Source: Neorhizobium sp. UBA3556
Lineage (GTDB): Bacteria; Pseudomonadota; Alphaproteobacteria; Rhizobiales; Rhizobiaceae
Assembly (NCBI GenBank): GCA_002376235.1
Contig: DFNX01000003.1
Coordinates: forward strand, 124,001 to 188,000
Length of the DNA stretch: 64,000 nt
Direction: 5' to 3'
Every line of letters begins with the position of its first letter. Within the stretch, counting starts at the first letter, position 1. The translations under genes were made by a program, and so were the position numbers. The notes beneath the pieces were generated by a model, which was not told the DNA's origin, made no database searches, and saw nothing but the letters and a program-made list of their open reading frames with translations. Below are positions 33,788 through 43,594 of the stretch, in pieces.

Positions 33788-35290
33788 ATGGACCAGTCGG
33801 CTTCACAATCCTTCGACATCAACCATTCCAACGAGTGGGAAGACGATACGCTGCATGAAGAATGCGGCGTGTTCGGTATTCTCGGGCACCCTGATGCGGC
33901 AACGCTGACGGCGCTCGGCCTGCACGCCCTGCAGCATCGCGGACAGGAAGCGGCCGGTATCGTTTCCTTCGATGGCCTGCGCTTCCATTCGGAACGCCGC
34001 ATGGGCCTCGTCGGTGATCACTATACGGACCCGGCAACGCTTGCCAAACTGCCCGGCAATATCTCCATCGGTCACGTCCGCTATTCAACGACCGGCGAAG
34101 TAGCACTTAGAAACGTGCAGCCGCTGTTTGCCGAACTGGAAGTCGGCGGCATCGCCATTGCCCATAACGGCAATTTCACCAACGGACTGACGCTGCGTCG
34201 CCAGTTGATCGCCGGCGGCGCCATCTGTCAGTCGACGTCGGATACCGAAGTCGTCCTGCACCTTATCGCCCGCTCCCGCTACGCTTCCACTGCCGACCGC
34301 TTCATCGATGCGATCCGCCAGATGGAAGGCGGCTACTCGATGGTGGCGATCACCCGCACCAAGTTGATCGCGGCCCGCGATCCCACCGGCATCCGTCCGC
34401 TGGTCATGGGAGAGCTCGACGGCAAGCCAATCTTTGCGTCCGAAAGCTGCGCACTCGACATCATCGGCGCAAAGTTCGTCCGTGATGTCGAAAACGGCGA
34501 AGTCATCATCTGTGAGATCCAGCCGGACGGTTCGATCTCGATCGACGCCCGCAAGGCCGGCAACGGCCAGCCGGAGCGCCTTTGCCTGTTCGAATATGTC
34601 TATTTCGCCCGTCCGGATTCGGTCGTCGGCGGCCGCTCGGTTTATGTCGCGCGCAAGAACATGGGCATCAATCTCGCCAAGGAAGCTCCGGTCGAGGCCG
34701 ATGTCGTTGTGCCTGTTCCCGATGGTGGTACGCCGGCAGCGCTCGGTTATGCACAAGAGAGCGGCATCCCATTCGAATACGGCATCATCCGCAACCATTA
34801 TGTCGGCCGGACCTTCATCGAGCCGACGCAGCAGATCCGCGCCTTCGGCGTGAAGCTGAAGCACTCGGCCAACCGGGCGATGATCGAAGGCAAGCGCGTC
34901 GTGCTGGTCGACGATTCGGTCGTTCGCGGCACCACATCTTTGAAGATCGTGCAGATGATCCGTGATGCCGGCGCCAAGGAAGTGCACCTGCGCGTTGCCA
35001 GCCCGATGATCTATTATCCCGATTTCTACGGCATCGACACGCCGGACCGGGAAAAGCTGCTGGCCAACCAGTATGAGAACCTGGAAGCGATGTGCAAATA
35101 TATCGGTTGCGACAGCCTCGAATTCCTGTCGATCAACGGTCTCTATCAGGCCGTCGGCGGCGAGGATCGCAATGACGCTCGTCCGCAGTTCACCGACCAC
35201 TATTTCACCGGCGACTACCCGACCCGTCTTCTCGACAAGGATGGCGAAGCGGTCGGTCGCAAGGTCTCGCTGCTCGCCAGCAACGGTTGA
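33788..35290 (+). CDS. purF: Amidophosphoribosyltransferase
   Basis: PurF transfers the glutamine amide nitrogen to PRPP, the first step of purine synthesis. The 500-residue precursor has a 25-residue propeptide before catalytic Cys26 (LHEECGVFGILG), an Ntn glutaminase domain (LQHRGQEAAGIV), and the phosphoribosyltransferase domain with the PRPP loop VVLVDDSVVRGTTS. The propeptide form is typical of the B. subtilis-type enzyme, which also binds a 4Fe-4S cluster. Cys residues near the C-terminus (YIGCDSLEFLS) fit this. Confidence 0.97.
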   Translation: MDQSASQSFDINHSNEWEDDTLHEECGVFGILGHPDAATLTALGLHALQHRGQEAAGIVSFDGLRFHSERRMGLVGDHYTDPATLAKLPGNISIGHVRYSTTGEVALRNVQPLFAELEVGGIAIAHNGNFTNGLTLRRQLIAGGAICQSTSDTEVVLHLIARSRYASTADRFIDAIRQMEGGYSMVAITRTKLIAARDPTGIRPLVMGELDGKPIFASESCALDIIGAKFVRDVENGEVIICEIQPDGSISIDARKAGNGQPERLCLFEYVYFARPDSVVGGRSVYVARKNMGINLAKEAPVEADVVVPVPDGGTPAALGYAQESGIPFEYGIIRNHYVGRTFIEPTQQIRAFGVKLKHSANRAMIEGKRVVLVDDSVVRGTTSLKIVQMIRDAGAKEVHLRVASPMIYYPDFYGIDTPDREKLLANQYENLEAMCKYIGCDSLEFLSINGLYQAVGGEDRNDARPQFTDHYFTGDYPTRLLDKDGEAVGRKVSLLASNG

Positions 35291-35333
35291 ACCTGACGCG
35301 AAGACCGGTTTCCAACAACCGATAAACATTCTA

Positions 35334-35363
35334 GAAGGCTGCGGAAACGCGGCCTTCTTTTTT
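35334..35363 (+). terminator. Intrinsic terminator after purF
   Basis: GAAGGCTGCG (35334-35343) pairs with CGCGGCCTTC (35348-35357; one G-T pair) around a GAAA tetraloop and is followed by six T. Confidence 0.92.
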
Positions 35364-35400
35364 GGCCTCGAAATCAGATTGTCTAAGCGGGGCGGGAAAC

Positions 35401-36141
35401 ATGACCATCGATCTTAAAGGCAGGATTGCGCTTGTCACCGGCGCATCGCGCGGCATCGGCTATTTCACGGCGCTGGAACTGGCTAAGGCTGGGGCGCATG
35501 TGATTGCCTGTGCCCGCACGGTCGGCGGGTTGGAAGAGCTTGATGATATTATCAAGGCTGCCGGTGGTTCGGCGACGCTCGTTCCCTTCGATCTCTCCGA
35601 TATGGACGCGATCGACAGGCTGGGGGCATCGATCTATGAGCGCTGGGGCAAGCTCGACATTCTCGTCGCCAATGCAGGCATTCTCGGCGTCATCGCACCG
35701 GTCGCCCATGTCGAGGCAAAGGTCTTCGATCGTGTCATGACCACCAATGTCACCTCCATGTGGCGGCTCGTCCGTTCACTGGAACCGCTGCTCGTCAAGT
35801 CGGATGCCGGTCGCGCGATCCTGCTCTCGTCGGGCGTAGCCACCAATCCGCGCGCCTTCTGGGGCGCCTATGCGATGTCGAAGGCGGCGGTCGAGACGAT
35901 GGGCCGGATCTGGGCCGAGGAAATGGCGCATACGCCGCTCAAGATCAACATGGTCAACCCGGGCGCCACCCGCACTGCCATGCGCGCCCAGGCCATGCCC
36001 GGCGAAGACCCGGAAACCCTGCCGCATCCGTCGGAGGTTGCCGCAAAGATCCTGCCGCTCGCTTCGCCGGACGTGACCGACAGTGGCCGCCTCTTCGTCG
36101 TGCGCGAAAACCGGTTCGTCGATTATCGGCTGCCGGAATAA
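35401..36141 (+). CDS. Short-chain dehydrogenase/reductase
   Basis: The 246-residue Rossmann protein has the cofactor motif TGASRGIG, the NAG motif (LVANAGILG), and the catalytic Ser in LLSSGVATN with Tyr and Lys in YAMSKAA. The C-terminal VNPGATRTAMRAQAMPGEDPETLPHP recalls SDR proteins found next to purF in Alphaproteobacteria. Substrate unknown. ATG 35401 is preferred over upstream in-frame TTG because the terminator of purF overlaps the longer version. Confidence 0.9.
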   Translation: MTIDLKGRIALVTGASRGIGYFTALELAKAGAHVIACARTVGGLEELDDIIKAAGGSATLVPFDLSDMDAIDRLGASIYERWGKLDILVANAGILGVIAPVAHVEAKVFDRVMTTNVTSMWRLVRSLEPLLVKSDAGRAILLSSGVATNPRAFWGAYAMSKAAVETMGRIWAEEMAHTPLKINMVNPGATRTAMRAQAMPGEDPETLPHPSEVAAKILPLASPDVTDSGRLFVVRENRFVDYRLPE

Positions 36142-36242
36142 ACACGAACCAGATCGCGGTAGTATCCGGCATGACTTTGGCTGCAGGTGCTCTACCTTGA
36201 CGGAGCAAACCTGAAACATCCCGCCATGCCGGAGACCTGCGC

Positions 36243-36851
36243 TTGCCGTTCGAACATTTCTCGCTCGAAACCCTGATTTCCCAATACGGCGTGCTTGCCC
36301 TGTTTCTCGGAGCGGCATTCGAGGGAGAGACTGCGGTTTTTCTTGGCGGGGTTTTCGCGCACCGACATTTCATGTCGTGGTGGGAGGCGGCAACGGCTGC
36401 CGCTCTCGGTTCATTTGCCGCCGACCAGGCATGGTTCTTCGCCGGACGTTATGCCAACCGGCTTGCTATCGTGCAGCGTTTTCTGAAAACCGACGCGACG
36501 CAGAAGGTCAATCAACTGCTCGAAGCCCATCCGACCGGCTTCATTCTCGCCTTTCGTTTCATCTATGGCATGCGGACAGTCAGCCCGGTCGCGATCGGCC
36601 TCAGTTCCGTGCCGGCGGCCCGGTTTGTCATCCTCAATTTCATCGCTGCGGTCGTCTGGGCCGTGCTGATCACCACGATAGGCTATCTGTTCGGCAATGC
36701 AGTCGAACTGCTGTTCGGGCGATTGAAGCTGCATCTGCACCTCGTCATCGCAGTCTTCGTGATCGCCGCCGTCGTTGGTGTCCTGGCATTCGTTTCAAGA
36801 CGATATCTCACCACCCTGTTCCACAGCACTCCTACCCGATCCGGCAAATAG
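36243..36851 (+). CDS. DedA family membrane protein
   Basis: The 202-residue protein has five or six hydrophobic segments and DedA/SNARE-associated features: FEGETAVFLGGVFA with the conserved acidic residue, GSFAADQAWFFAGRY, and the FRFIYGMRTVSPVAIGLS segment containing the family Arg. DedA proteins help move lipid carriers or maintain membrane potential. The best start is TTG 36243, spaced after GGAGA. Confidence 0.88.
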   Translation: MPFEHFSLETLISQYGVLALFLGAAFEGETAVFLGGVFAHRHFMSWWEAATAAALGSFAADQAWFFAGRYANRLAIVQRFLKTDATQKVNQLLEAHPTGFILAFRFIYGMRTVSPVAIGLSSVPAARFVILNFIAAVVWAVLITTIGYLFGNAVELLFGRLKLHLHLVIAVFVIAAVVGVLAFVSRRYLTTLFHSTPTRSGK

Positions 36852-37079
36852 CGCGAAAAGCGCATGGAGGATAGCGGCGGGTCGCAGCCTCCCCTTGACC
36901 AAATCCGCCACCCGCGCCATAACCGAGCGCATGAAAACGACGATTTCCATTTGTGGGAACATTATCCGCTAGCGTTCGCGCTGGTCCGGCCGTTTTCGTC
37001 TCTCGAAAAGCCTTGAAGACAAACGCCCCGGTCCGGTACCGGTCGCGGCACGTCTTGATGACCTTGGGAGAATTTTTCG

Positions 37080-38477
37080 ATGAGCGCCACGCTCAAGCTA
37101 TACAATACCTTGATCCGTGAGAGATCGGTGTTCCAGCCGATCGATGCCGATAACGTGCGCATGTATGTCTGCGGCCCAACGGTCTATGACTTCGCCCATA
37201 TCGGCAATGCCCGCCCGGTCATCGTGTTCGACGTGCTGTTCCGGTTGCTGCGCGAAATCTATGGCATCGACAAAGTCACCTATGCCCGCAACATCACCGA
37301 CGTCGACGACAAGATCAACGCGCGGGCGCTGCGCGACTTTCCACATCTGCCGTTGAACGACGCCATTCATGCGGTGACGGAAAAGACGGCGCAGCAGTTC
37401 CATGCCGATGTGGCCGCGCTCGGCTGCCTCGAGCCGACAGTCGAGCCACGCGCCACCGACAATATCGCTCAGATGATCGAGATCATCGAAAAGCTGATCG
37501 CCCGCGGCCATGCCTATGTGGCTGAGGGCGAAGTGCTGTTCGATACGAAGTCGATGAGCGATTACGGCCAGCTTTCAAAGCGCCCGCTGGATGAACAGCA
37601 GGCCGGCGCCCGCGTCGCCGTCGATGCGCACAAAAAAAATCCCGGCGATTTCGTGCTGTGGAAGCTGTCCTCCGATAACGAACCCGGCTGGGAAAGCCCC
37701 TGGGGTCGCGGCCGTCCGGGCTGGCATATCGAATGCTCGGCGATGAGCGGCCGTTATCTCGGCGAGGTGTTCGACATCCATGGCGGCGGTCTGGACCTGA
37801 TCTTCCCGCACCACGAAAACGAGATCGCCCAGTCGCGCTGCGCACATGGGACTCAGGTGATGGCGAATGTCTGGATGCATAACGGCTTCGTGCAGGTCGA
37901 AGGCAAGAAGATGTCGAAATCCGACGGAAACTTCATCACCATCAACCAGTTGCTGGAGACCGACACATTCGGCGGCCGCAAGTGGCCGGGCGAGGTGCTC
38001 AGGCTTGCCATGCTGATGACGCATTACCGCGAGCCGATCGACTTTTCGGTGAAGAGGCTCGAGGAGGCCGAGAGGCTTCTGGCCAAGTGGCCGGCAGTCG
38101 ATCCGTCCGATATCCCGGAAGGCAGCGCGCCATGCCCGATCGTGCTCGAAGCGCTCACCGACGATCTGAACACGGTCGCCGCCGTGCAGCGCATCCACGC
38201 GCTAGCGCAGGAAGCCAATGCCGACAAGACGCTGCTGCCGATGTTTGCCGCCAGTGCTGCGCTTCTCGGTGTGCTGCCGAAGAAGACGGAAGTCGATGAA
38301 GCGCTTGCAGGTGCCGTCGATGCGCTGGTCGCCATGCGGCTTGAAATGCTGAAGGCGAAGAACTTTGCCGAGGCAGACAGGATTCGCGACGAACTGTCGG
38401 CCAAGGGAATTCAGTTGAAGGACGGCAAGGACGCCGCAACCGGCGAGCGGGTGACGACCTGGGAGCTGAAGCGGTAG
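37080..38477 (+). CDS. cysS: Cysteine-tRNA ligase
   Basis: CysRS attaches cysteine to its tRNA. The 465-residue class I synthetase has the zinc Cys31 (YVCGPTVYD), the HIGH-type AHIGNARP motif, the GWHIECSAMSGRYLG zinc site with HHENEIAQS, and the KMSKS signature in GKKMSKSDGNF. Length is normal. Three GFA genes follow on the same strand after a 63-bp gap. Confidence 0.97.
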   Translation: MSATLKLYNTLIRERSVFQPIDADNVRMYVCGPTVYDFAHIGNARPVIVFDVLFRLLREIYGIDKVTYARNITDVDDKINARALRDFPHLPLNDAIHAVTEKTAQQFHADVAALGCLEPTVEPRATDNIAQMIEIIEKLIARGHAYVAEGEVLFDTKSMSDYGQLSKRPLDEQQAGARVAVDAHKKNPGDFVLWKLSSDNEPGWESPWGRGRPGWHIECSAMSGRYLGEVFDIHGGGLDLIFPHHENEIAQSRCAHGTQVMANVWMHNGFVQVEGKKMSKSDGNFITINQLLETDTFGGRKWPGEVLRLAMLMTHYREPIDFSVKRLEEAERLLAKWPAVDPSDIPEGSAPCPIVLEALTDDLNTVAAVQRIHALAQEANADKTLLPMFAASAALLGVLPKKTEVDEALAGAVDALVAMRLEMLKAKNFAEADRIRDELSAKGIQLKDGKDAATGERVTTWELKR

Positions 38478-38540
38478 GCTTGCAGCGTCGGGGCGAGCGG
38501 CCCTATTCTGCAACCGGTACGTCAAGGAGGAGGCCGCGTG

Positions 38541-39032
38541 ATGACCCAGATCCATACCGGTGGCTGCCAGTGTGGGGCGATCCGTTATCGTGCGGAGGGC
38601 GAGATCGGTTTTCCGCATGTCTGCCATTGCCGCATGTGCCAGAAGGCGGCGGGGAACTATTTCATGCCCTTTGGTGGGGTGATGCATGAGAATTTCACGC
38701 TCACCCGCGGCGAGCCGGCGTGGTTCCAGTCTTCCGAAACCGTGCGGCGCGGCTTCTGTCGAGATTGCGGCACGCCGCTGTTTTACGACGGCGGGCACGA
38801 TCATGTCAGCATCACGCTCGGCTCGCTCGATGCTCCGGAAAGCGTAAAGCCCGACATGCAGACCAACCTTGAGCGCAAGATGCCCTGGTTTGGTGAGCTT
38901 AACGGTCAGCATCATGAACCCGGCATGGATACGACGCCGCAACAGGCTGCCGAAATTGAGAAGAGCAGCCGGCAGCATCCCGACCACGATACGCAACATT
39001 GGCCGAAAGCCGGATCGGAGTTCTGGATTTGA
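38541..39032 (+). CDS. GFA (glutathione-dependent formaldehyde-activating enzyme) family protein, copy 1
   Basis: The 163-residue protein has the zinc-binding Cys pattern of the GFA/CENP-V fold: GGCQCG, CHCRMCQK, and FCRDCGTPLF. Many such proteins have no proven activity on S-hydroxymethylglutathione, so the name indicates fold only. The tail has QHPDHDTQHWP, shared by all three copies. AAGGAGGAGG precedes the start; GTG 38538 is also possible. The stop overlaps the TTG start of copy 2 by 4 bp. Confidence 0.88.
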   Translation: MTQIHTGGCQCGAIRYRAEGEIGFPHVCHCRMCQKAAGNYFMPFGGVMHENFTLTRGEPAWFQSSETVRRGFCRDCGTPLFYDGGHDHVSITLGSLDAPESVKPDMQTNLERKMPWFGELNGQHHEPGMDTTPQQAAEIEKSSRQHPDHDTQHWPKAGSEFWI

Positions 39033-39538
39033 CCCATCATTTCCATAGCGGCGGCTGCCAATGCGGTGCGGTTCGCTTCGTCATCGAAGGCAAGCCGAGC
39101 CAGTCGTCGATCTGTCACTGTCGCATGTGCCAGAAAGCGTTCGGCGCCTATTATGCGCCGCTGATCTCGACACGGGGCGCGAGCTTTCGCTGGACGCGCG
39201 GAGCACCGAAACAGTTTCCGTCGTCGAACCATGTGATGCGCGGTTTCTGCGGCAATTGCGGCACGCCGCTGACCTATGAGGCTGCCGACGGGATTGCCGT
39301 TTCTGCCGGTGCGCTGGACGATCCTTCGGCGCTACCGCCATCGATCCAGTATGGCGTCGAGGCGAAGGTGCCGTTCGTCGATCATCTCGGCGCGCTTCCG
39401 GCGCATCACACGATGGACGATATCGCGGAAGCCCCCTTCCTTGCCGATATCGTATCCAACCAGCATCCCGACCACGACACCGATACCTGGCAACCGGTTC
39501 CGGCCTCAGGCGGAACCACCAAGGAGGATGAGGCATGA
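39029..39538 (+). CDS. GFA family protein, copy 2
   Basis: This 169-residue paralogue has SGGCQCGAVRF, CHCRMCQKAFG, GFCGNCGTPLTYE and the QHPDHDTDTW tail. TTG 39029 is chosen because it overlaps the previous stop as TTGA, the same coupling seen at the following junctions; a longer frame would start at 38999 within copy 1. It differs from copy 1 more than from copy 3 around the second half. Confidence 0.86.
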   Translation: MTHHFHSGGCQCGAVRFVIEGKPSQSSICHCRMCQKAFGAYYAPLISTRGASFRWTRGAPKQFPSSNHVMRGFCGNCGTPLTYEAADGIAVSAGALDDPSALPPSIQYGVEAKVPFVDHLGALPAHHTMDDIAEAPFLADIVSNQHPDHDTDTWQPVPASGGTTKEDEA

Positions 39539-40026
39539 GCGAGACGACAGGAACGGATGCAGCAAGAACCGGCGGATGCCAGTGCGGCGCCGTGCGCTTC
39601 AGTATCCATGGCACGCTTGGCCGCGCCTCGATCTGCCATTGCCGCATGTGCCAGAAAGCCTTTGGCGGTTTCTTCGGGCCGCTTGTCTCGGCACCGCAGG
39701 ATGGGGTCGAGTGGACCCGCGGCGAGCCGACCTATTTCCAGTCGTCGGTCAATATCGACCGCGGTTTCTGCAAGCGTTGCGGCACGCCGCTTACCTACCG
39801 GCATCCGCAGGGCATCGAGATTGCCATCGGCGCCTTCGACGAGCGCGATGATCTGGCGCCGCAGGTTCAGGTCAACCATGCGTTCAAGCTGCCCTGGGTC
39901 GAGACGATCTTCGATGCACCGGTGCATGGCGACGTCGATTATTACGACCGGCAGGAGCAGATCATCTCCTTCCAGCATCCAGACCACGATACCGAGAATT
40001 GGCCCGAGAAAGGCTTGCATCTGTGA
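39535..40026 (+). CDS. GFA family protein, copy 3
   Basis: This 163-residue paralogue has TGGCQCGAVRF, CHCRMCQKAFG, GFCKRCGTPLTYR and FQHPDHDTENWPE at the end. Its ATG overlaps the copy 2 stop (ATGA), and its own stop overlaps the GTG of the peptidase gene (GTGA). The three copies probably arose by tandem duplication and then diverged. Confidence 0.88.
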   Translation: MSETTGTDAARTGGCQCGAVRFSIHGTLGRASICHCRMCQKAFGGFFGPLVSAPQDGVEWTRGEPTYFQSSVNIDRGFCKRCGTPLTYRHPQGIEIAIGAFDERDDLAPQVQVNHAFKLPWVETIFDAPVHGDVDYYDRQEQIISFQHPDHDTENWPEKGLHL

Positions 40027-40982
40027 CCGACATTCTGCGCACGCTCTATCCCGTCTCCACCCCTTACGACACCGGCACGCTGGATGTCGGCGACGGGCAT
40101 GTGATCTACTGGGAACGTCATGGTCGCAAGGGTGCAAAACCCGTCGTCTTCCTGCATGGCGGACCGGGCGGCGGGATCACGCCGATCCAGGCGCGGCTGT
40201 TCGATCCGCAACTCTACGACATCCTTCTGTTCGACCAACGCGGCTGCGGCCGCTCTACACCGCATGCCGGGCTTGAGGCCAATACAACCTGGCATCTCGT
40301 TGCCGATATCGAACGGCTACGCGAAATGGTCGGCGTTGAAAAATGGCAGGTGTTCGGCGGTTCGTGGGGTTCTACGCTCGGGCTTGCCTATGCCGAGACC
40401 CATCCAAACCGAGTGACCGAGCTTTTGCTGCGCGGCGTCTATACGCTGACGAAGCCGGAACTCGACTGGTACTACCAGTTCGGTGTTTCGGAAATGTTTC
40501 CCGACAAGTGGGAAGCCTTCGTTGCGCCCATTCCGGAGGCCGAGCGTCACGAGATGATGGCCGCCTATCACCGCCGCCTGACCGGCACAGACCCGGCGGA
40601 ACAGATCGCCTGCGCCAAGGCATGGAGCGTGTGGGAAGGCTCAACGATCACGCTTTTGCCGGAACCGGATCTGGCTTCGAAACATGATGAAGACCATTTC
40701 GCGCTCGCGTTTGCGCGGATCGAGAACCATTTCTTCGTCAATGCAGGCTGGTTGGATGAAGGCCAGCTCTTGCGTGATGCGACGAAGCTTGCCGGAATTC
40801 CCGGCGTCATCGTGCATGGCCGTTACGACATGCCCTGCCCGCTCAAATATGCCTGGCAGCTTTCGAAGGTCTGGAAGGATGCGGATTTCCATATCGTCGA
40901 AGGTTCAGGCCACGCCGTTTCCGAACCGGGGATCACCGACCGGCTGATCCGCGCGACGGACCGATTTGCAGGGAAGGCTTGA
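40023..40982 (+). CDS. pip: Proline iminopeptidase
   Basis: Pip (family S33) removes N-terminal proline from peptides. The 319-residue alpha/beta hydrolase has the oxyanion motif HGGPGGG, the nucleophile Ser114 in GGSWGSTLGLAY, the GRYDMPCP acid region and the catalytic His in GSGHAVSEPG. DQRGCGRSTPH is diagnostic of the family. GTG 40023 overlaps the preceding stop. It is the last of four genes coupled by 4-bp overlaps. Confidence 0.93.
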   Translation: MTDILRTLYPVSTPYDTGTLDVGDGHVIYWERHGRKGAKPVVFLHGGPGGGITPIQARLFDPQLYDILLFDQRGCGRSTPHAGLEANTTWHLVADIERLREMVGVEKWQVFGGSWGSTLGLAYAETHPNRVTELLLRGVYTLTKPELDWYYQFGVSEMFPDKWEAFVAPIPEAERHEMMAAYHRRLTGTDPAEQIACAKAWSVWEGSTITLLPEPDLASKHDEDHFALAFARIENHFFVNAGWLDEGQLLRDATKLAGIPGVIVHGRYDMPCPLKYAWQLSKVWKDADFHIVEGSGHAVSEPGITDRLIRATDRFAGKA

Positions 40983-41036
40983 GGCGATGTGCCGGATAGT
41001 CTCCAACATAAACATACCGCTCTGGGAGGAGCATCC

Positions 41037-42656
41037 ATGACGACCCGAGACCGCATATATCTCTTCGACACCACCCTTCGTGACGGGCAGCAGACGCCCG
41101 GCGTCGATTTTTCCGTCGAGGACAAGATCGCGATTTCGGCGATGCTGGATGAGTTCGGCTTCGATTATGTCGAGGGCGGTTATCCCGGCGCCAATCCGAC
41201 CGACACAGCCTTCTTCACCGGGAAGCGGACGACCAAAGCAAAATTCGTCGCCTTCGGCATGACCAAGAGGGCCGGCATTTCCGCTTCCAACGATCCCGGC
41301 CTTGCCACGCTTCTGCAGGCGAAGAGCGATGCAGTCTGTTTTGTCGCCAAGAGTTGGGACTACCACGTCAGGATAGCGCTCGGCTGCACTAATGACGAAA
41401 ACCTCGCCTCAATCCGCGAGAGCGTCGAGGCGACCAAGGCTCAAGGCAAGGAGCCGCTGGTCGATTGCGAACACTTTTTCGACGGCTACAAGGCCAACCC
41501 GGACTATGCGCTGGCCTGCGCCCGCACCGCCCATGAAGCCGGAGCACGCTGGATCGTGCTGTGCGACACCAATGGCGGCACGCAGCCGGATGAGATCCGC
41601 GAGATCGTCTCCGCGGTCATCGCGGCCGGCATTCCCGGCAGGTCGCTTGGCATCCATGCGCATGACGATACGGGCCAGGCGGTCGCCAATTCGCTTGCCG
41701 CCATCGAGGCGGGCTGTCGCCAGGTGCAGGGTACGCTCAACGGCATCGGCGAGCGCTGCGGCAATGCCAATCTGATCACGCTGATCGGCACGCTCTGTCT
41801 GAAGGAGGCCTATGCTTCCCGCTTCGAGACGTCGATCGACCCGGAGCGTTTGTCGGGGCTGACGCGCCTGTCGCATTCCTTCGACGAGCTTCTCAACCGC
41901 TCGCCCAATCATCAGGCGCCTTATGTCGGGGCATCCGCCTTCGCCACCAAGGCGGGCATACATGCTTCGGCACTGCTCAAAGATCCGCGGACCTATGAGC
42001 ATGTGACTCCGGACAGCGTCGGCAACCTGCGCAAGGTCATGGTGTCTGATCAGGGCGGCAAGTCGAATTTCATCAATGCCTTGAAGCGCCGCGGCATAGA
42101 GGTCGCCAAGGACGATCCAAAGCTCGATCACCTGATCTCGATCGTCAAGGAACGCGAAGCCTCAGGCTATGCCTATGAAGGGGCCGATGCGAGTTTCGAA
42201 CTGCTCGCGCGGCGAACGCTTGGCACAATCCCGGAATTCTTTTCGATCGACGGTTTTCGCGTCATGGTCGAGCGTCGTTTCGACAGTCTCGGACGCATCA
42301 AGATCGTGTCCGAGGCTGTGGTGAAGATCGTCATCGACGGCGAGAACCATATGTCGGTGGCGGAAGGCGACGGCCCGGTCAACGCGCTCGACCTGGCGCT
42401 CAGAAAAGATTTCGGCAAATACCAGAATGAGATCGATGACCTCGTTCTGGCCGACTTCAAGGTGCGCATTCTGAACGGCGGCACCGAGGCTATCACCCGC
42501 GTCCTAATCGAATCCACCGATGGCAGCGGCGTGCGCTGGTGGACGGTCGGCGTGTCGGAAAACATCATCGACGCCTCGTTCCAGGCACTGATGGATTCGG
42601 TCATCTACAAGTTGATGAAAAACCGCGAACTGGCCGGCAGGATCGCGGCGGAGTAA
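41037..42656 (+). CDS. cimA: Citramalate synthase
   Basis: CimA condenses pyruvate and acetyl-CoA to (R)-citramalate, a threonine-independent entry to isoleucine. The 539-residue protein has the LeuA/HMG-CoA lyase-type barrel with FDTTLRDGQQTPGVDFS, the HAHDDTGQAVANSLAAIEAG metal site and GIHASALLKDP, followed by a C-terminal LeuA allosteric domain (VRILNGGTEAITRVLIE). It matches the cimA-type clade that keeps this domain layout rather than homocitrate or isopropylmalate synthases. GGGAGGAG precedes ATG 41037. Confidence 0.9.
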   Translation: MTTRDRIYLFDTTLRDGQQTPGVDFSVEDKIAISAMLDEFGFDYVEGGYPGANPTDTAFFTGKRTTKAKFVAFGMTKRAGISASNDPGLATLLQAKSDAVCFVAKSWDYHVRIALGCTNDENLASIRESVEATKAQGKEPLVDCEHFFDGYKANPDYALACARTAHEAGARWIVLCDTNGGTQPDEIREIVSAVIAAGIPGRSLGIHAHDDTGQAVANSLAAIEAGCRQVQGTLNGIGERCGNANLITLIGTLCLKEAYASRFETSIDPERLSGLTRLSHSFDELLNRSPNHQAPYVGASAFATKAGIHASALLKDPRTYEHVTPDSVGNLRKVMVSDQGGKSNFINALKRRGIEVAKDDPKLDHLISIVKEREASGYAYEGADASFELLARRTLGTIPEFFSIDGFRVMVERRFDSLGRIKIVSEAVVKIVIDGENHMSVAEGDGPVNALDLALRKDFGKYQNEIDDLVLADFKVRILNGGTEAITRVLIESTDGSGVRWWTVGVSENIIDASFQALMDSVIYKLMKNRELAGRIAAE

Positions 42657-42694
42657 ATCTCCGCCGCAACTCGGGTCATATTATTCAAACAGCT

Positions 42695-43594
42695 TCAGCG
42701 CGCAGCTACCTGACGGTCGAGGAAATCCTGGATCAGCGGCGCGATCTCGTCCAGCTTGTCTTCCAGAGCAAAATGCCCGGTATCGAGGAGATGCAGTTCG
42801 GCATCGGGAATATCCCGCAAATAGGGATGAGCACCCTCTGCCGGAAAGATCTTGTCGTTCTCGCCCCAGACGATCAGGGTCGGGGGCTGGCGGTCGCGGA
42901 AGAAGGCCTGGATTTCCGGATAGAGCGCAACATTGGTGCGATAGTCATAAAACAGATCGAACTGGATTTCGTTATTGCCCGGACGATCCAGAAGCGGTTG
43001 GTCGTGCGCCCAGTTGTCCGGGCTGATGCGGGATATGTCCTTCACACCGTCGGTGTACTGGAATTTGGTCCCCTCCAGCGTCACCATGGCGGCCTGCGCG
43101 TCGCGATCCTTCTGCGAACCACTTGCCCAATAGGCCTTGATCGGATGCCAGAATTCCCCCAGCCCCTCTTCATAGGCGTTGCCGTTCTGCACGATCAGGC
43201 CAGTTACCCGCTCGGGATGCTTGAGCGCCAGGCGATAACCGACCGGTGCGCCGTAATCCATCACATAGAGGGCGTAGCTTCCGGCACCCAACTGGCCGAG
43301 CAGGTCATCGACGATATCGGCATAGTGCGCGAAGCTGTAGGTGAACGTCTTGTGATCCGGCGCATCGCTCGACCCAAAACCCGGATAGTCCGGCGCAATC
43401 ACTCGGTAGCGATCGGCCAGCAGCGGGATCAGGTTGCGGAACATATGCGAGGATGTCGGAAAGCCATGAAGCAGAAGGACCACGGGTCCATCGGCGGGGC
43501 CGGCTTCGCGATAGAATATCTTCAAGCCCTCGACGGTGGCGGTGCGGTAATGCACCGTGACCGGCTGACGGTGGGCATTCTTCACTTCAGTCAT
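42695..43594 (-). CDS. Alpha/beta hydrolase with Asp nucleophile (haloalkane dehalogenase/epoxide hydrolase-like)
   Basis: The 300-residue protein has the oxyanion motif LLHGFPTSSHMFRNLIP, the nucleophile elbow VMDYGAPVGYRLA with Asp113 in place of Ser, the acid in WGENDKIFPAEGA, and the catalytic His in DTGHFALE. An Asp nucleophile is known from haloalkane dehalogenases, haloacetate dehalogenases and epoxide hydrolases. The true substrate is unknown. ATG 43594 is preferred because GGAGA lies 6 bases upstream. It is divergent from a LysR regulator that probably controls it. Confidence 0.85.
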   Translation of the reverse strand: MTEVKNAHRQPVTVHYRTATVEGLKIFYREAGPADGPVVLLLHGFPTSSHMFRNLIPLLADRYRVIAPDYPGFGSSDAPDHKTFTYSFAHYADIVDDLLGQLGAGSYALYVMDYGAPVGYRLALKHPERVTGLIVQNGNAYEEGLGEFWHPIKAYWASGSQKDRDAQAAMVTLEGTKFQYTDGVKDISRISPDNWAHDQPLLDRPGNNEIQFDLFYDYRTNVALYPEIQAFFRDRQPPTLIVWGENDKIFPAEGAHPYLRDIPDAELHLLDTGHFALEDKLDEIAPLIQDFLDRQVAAR

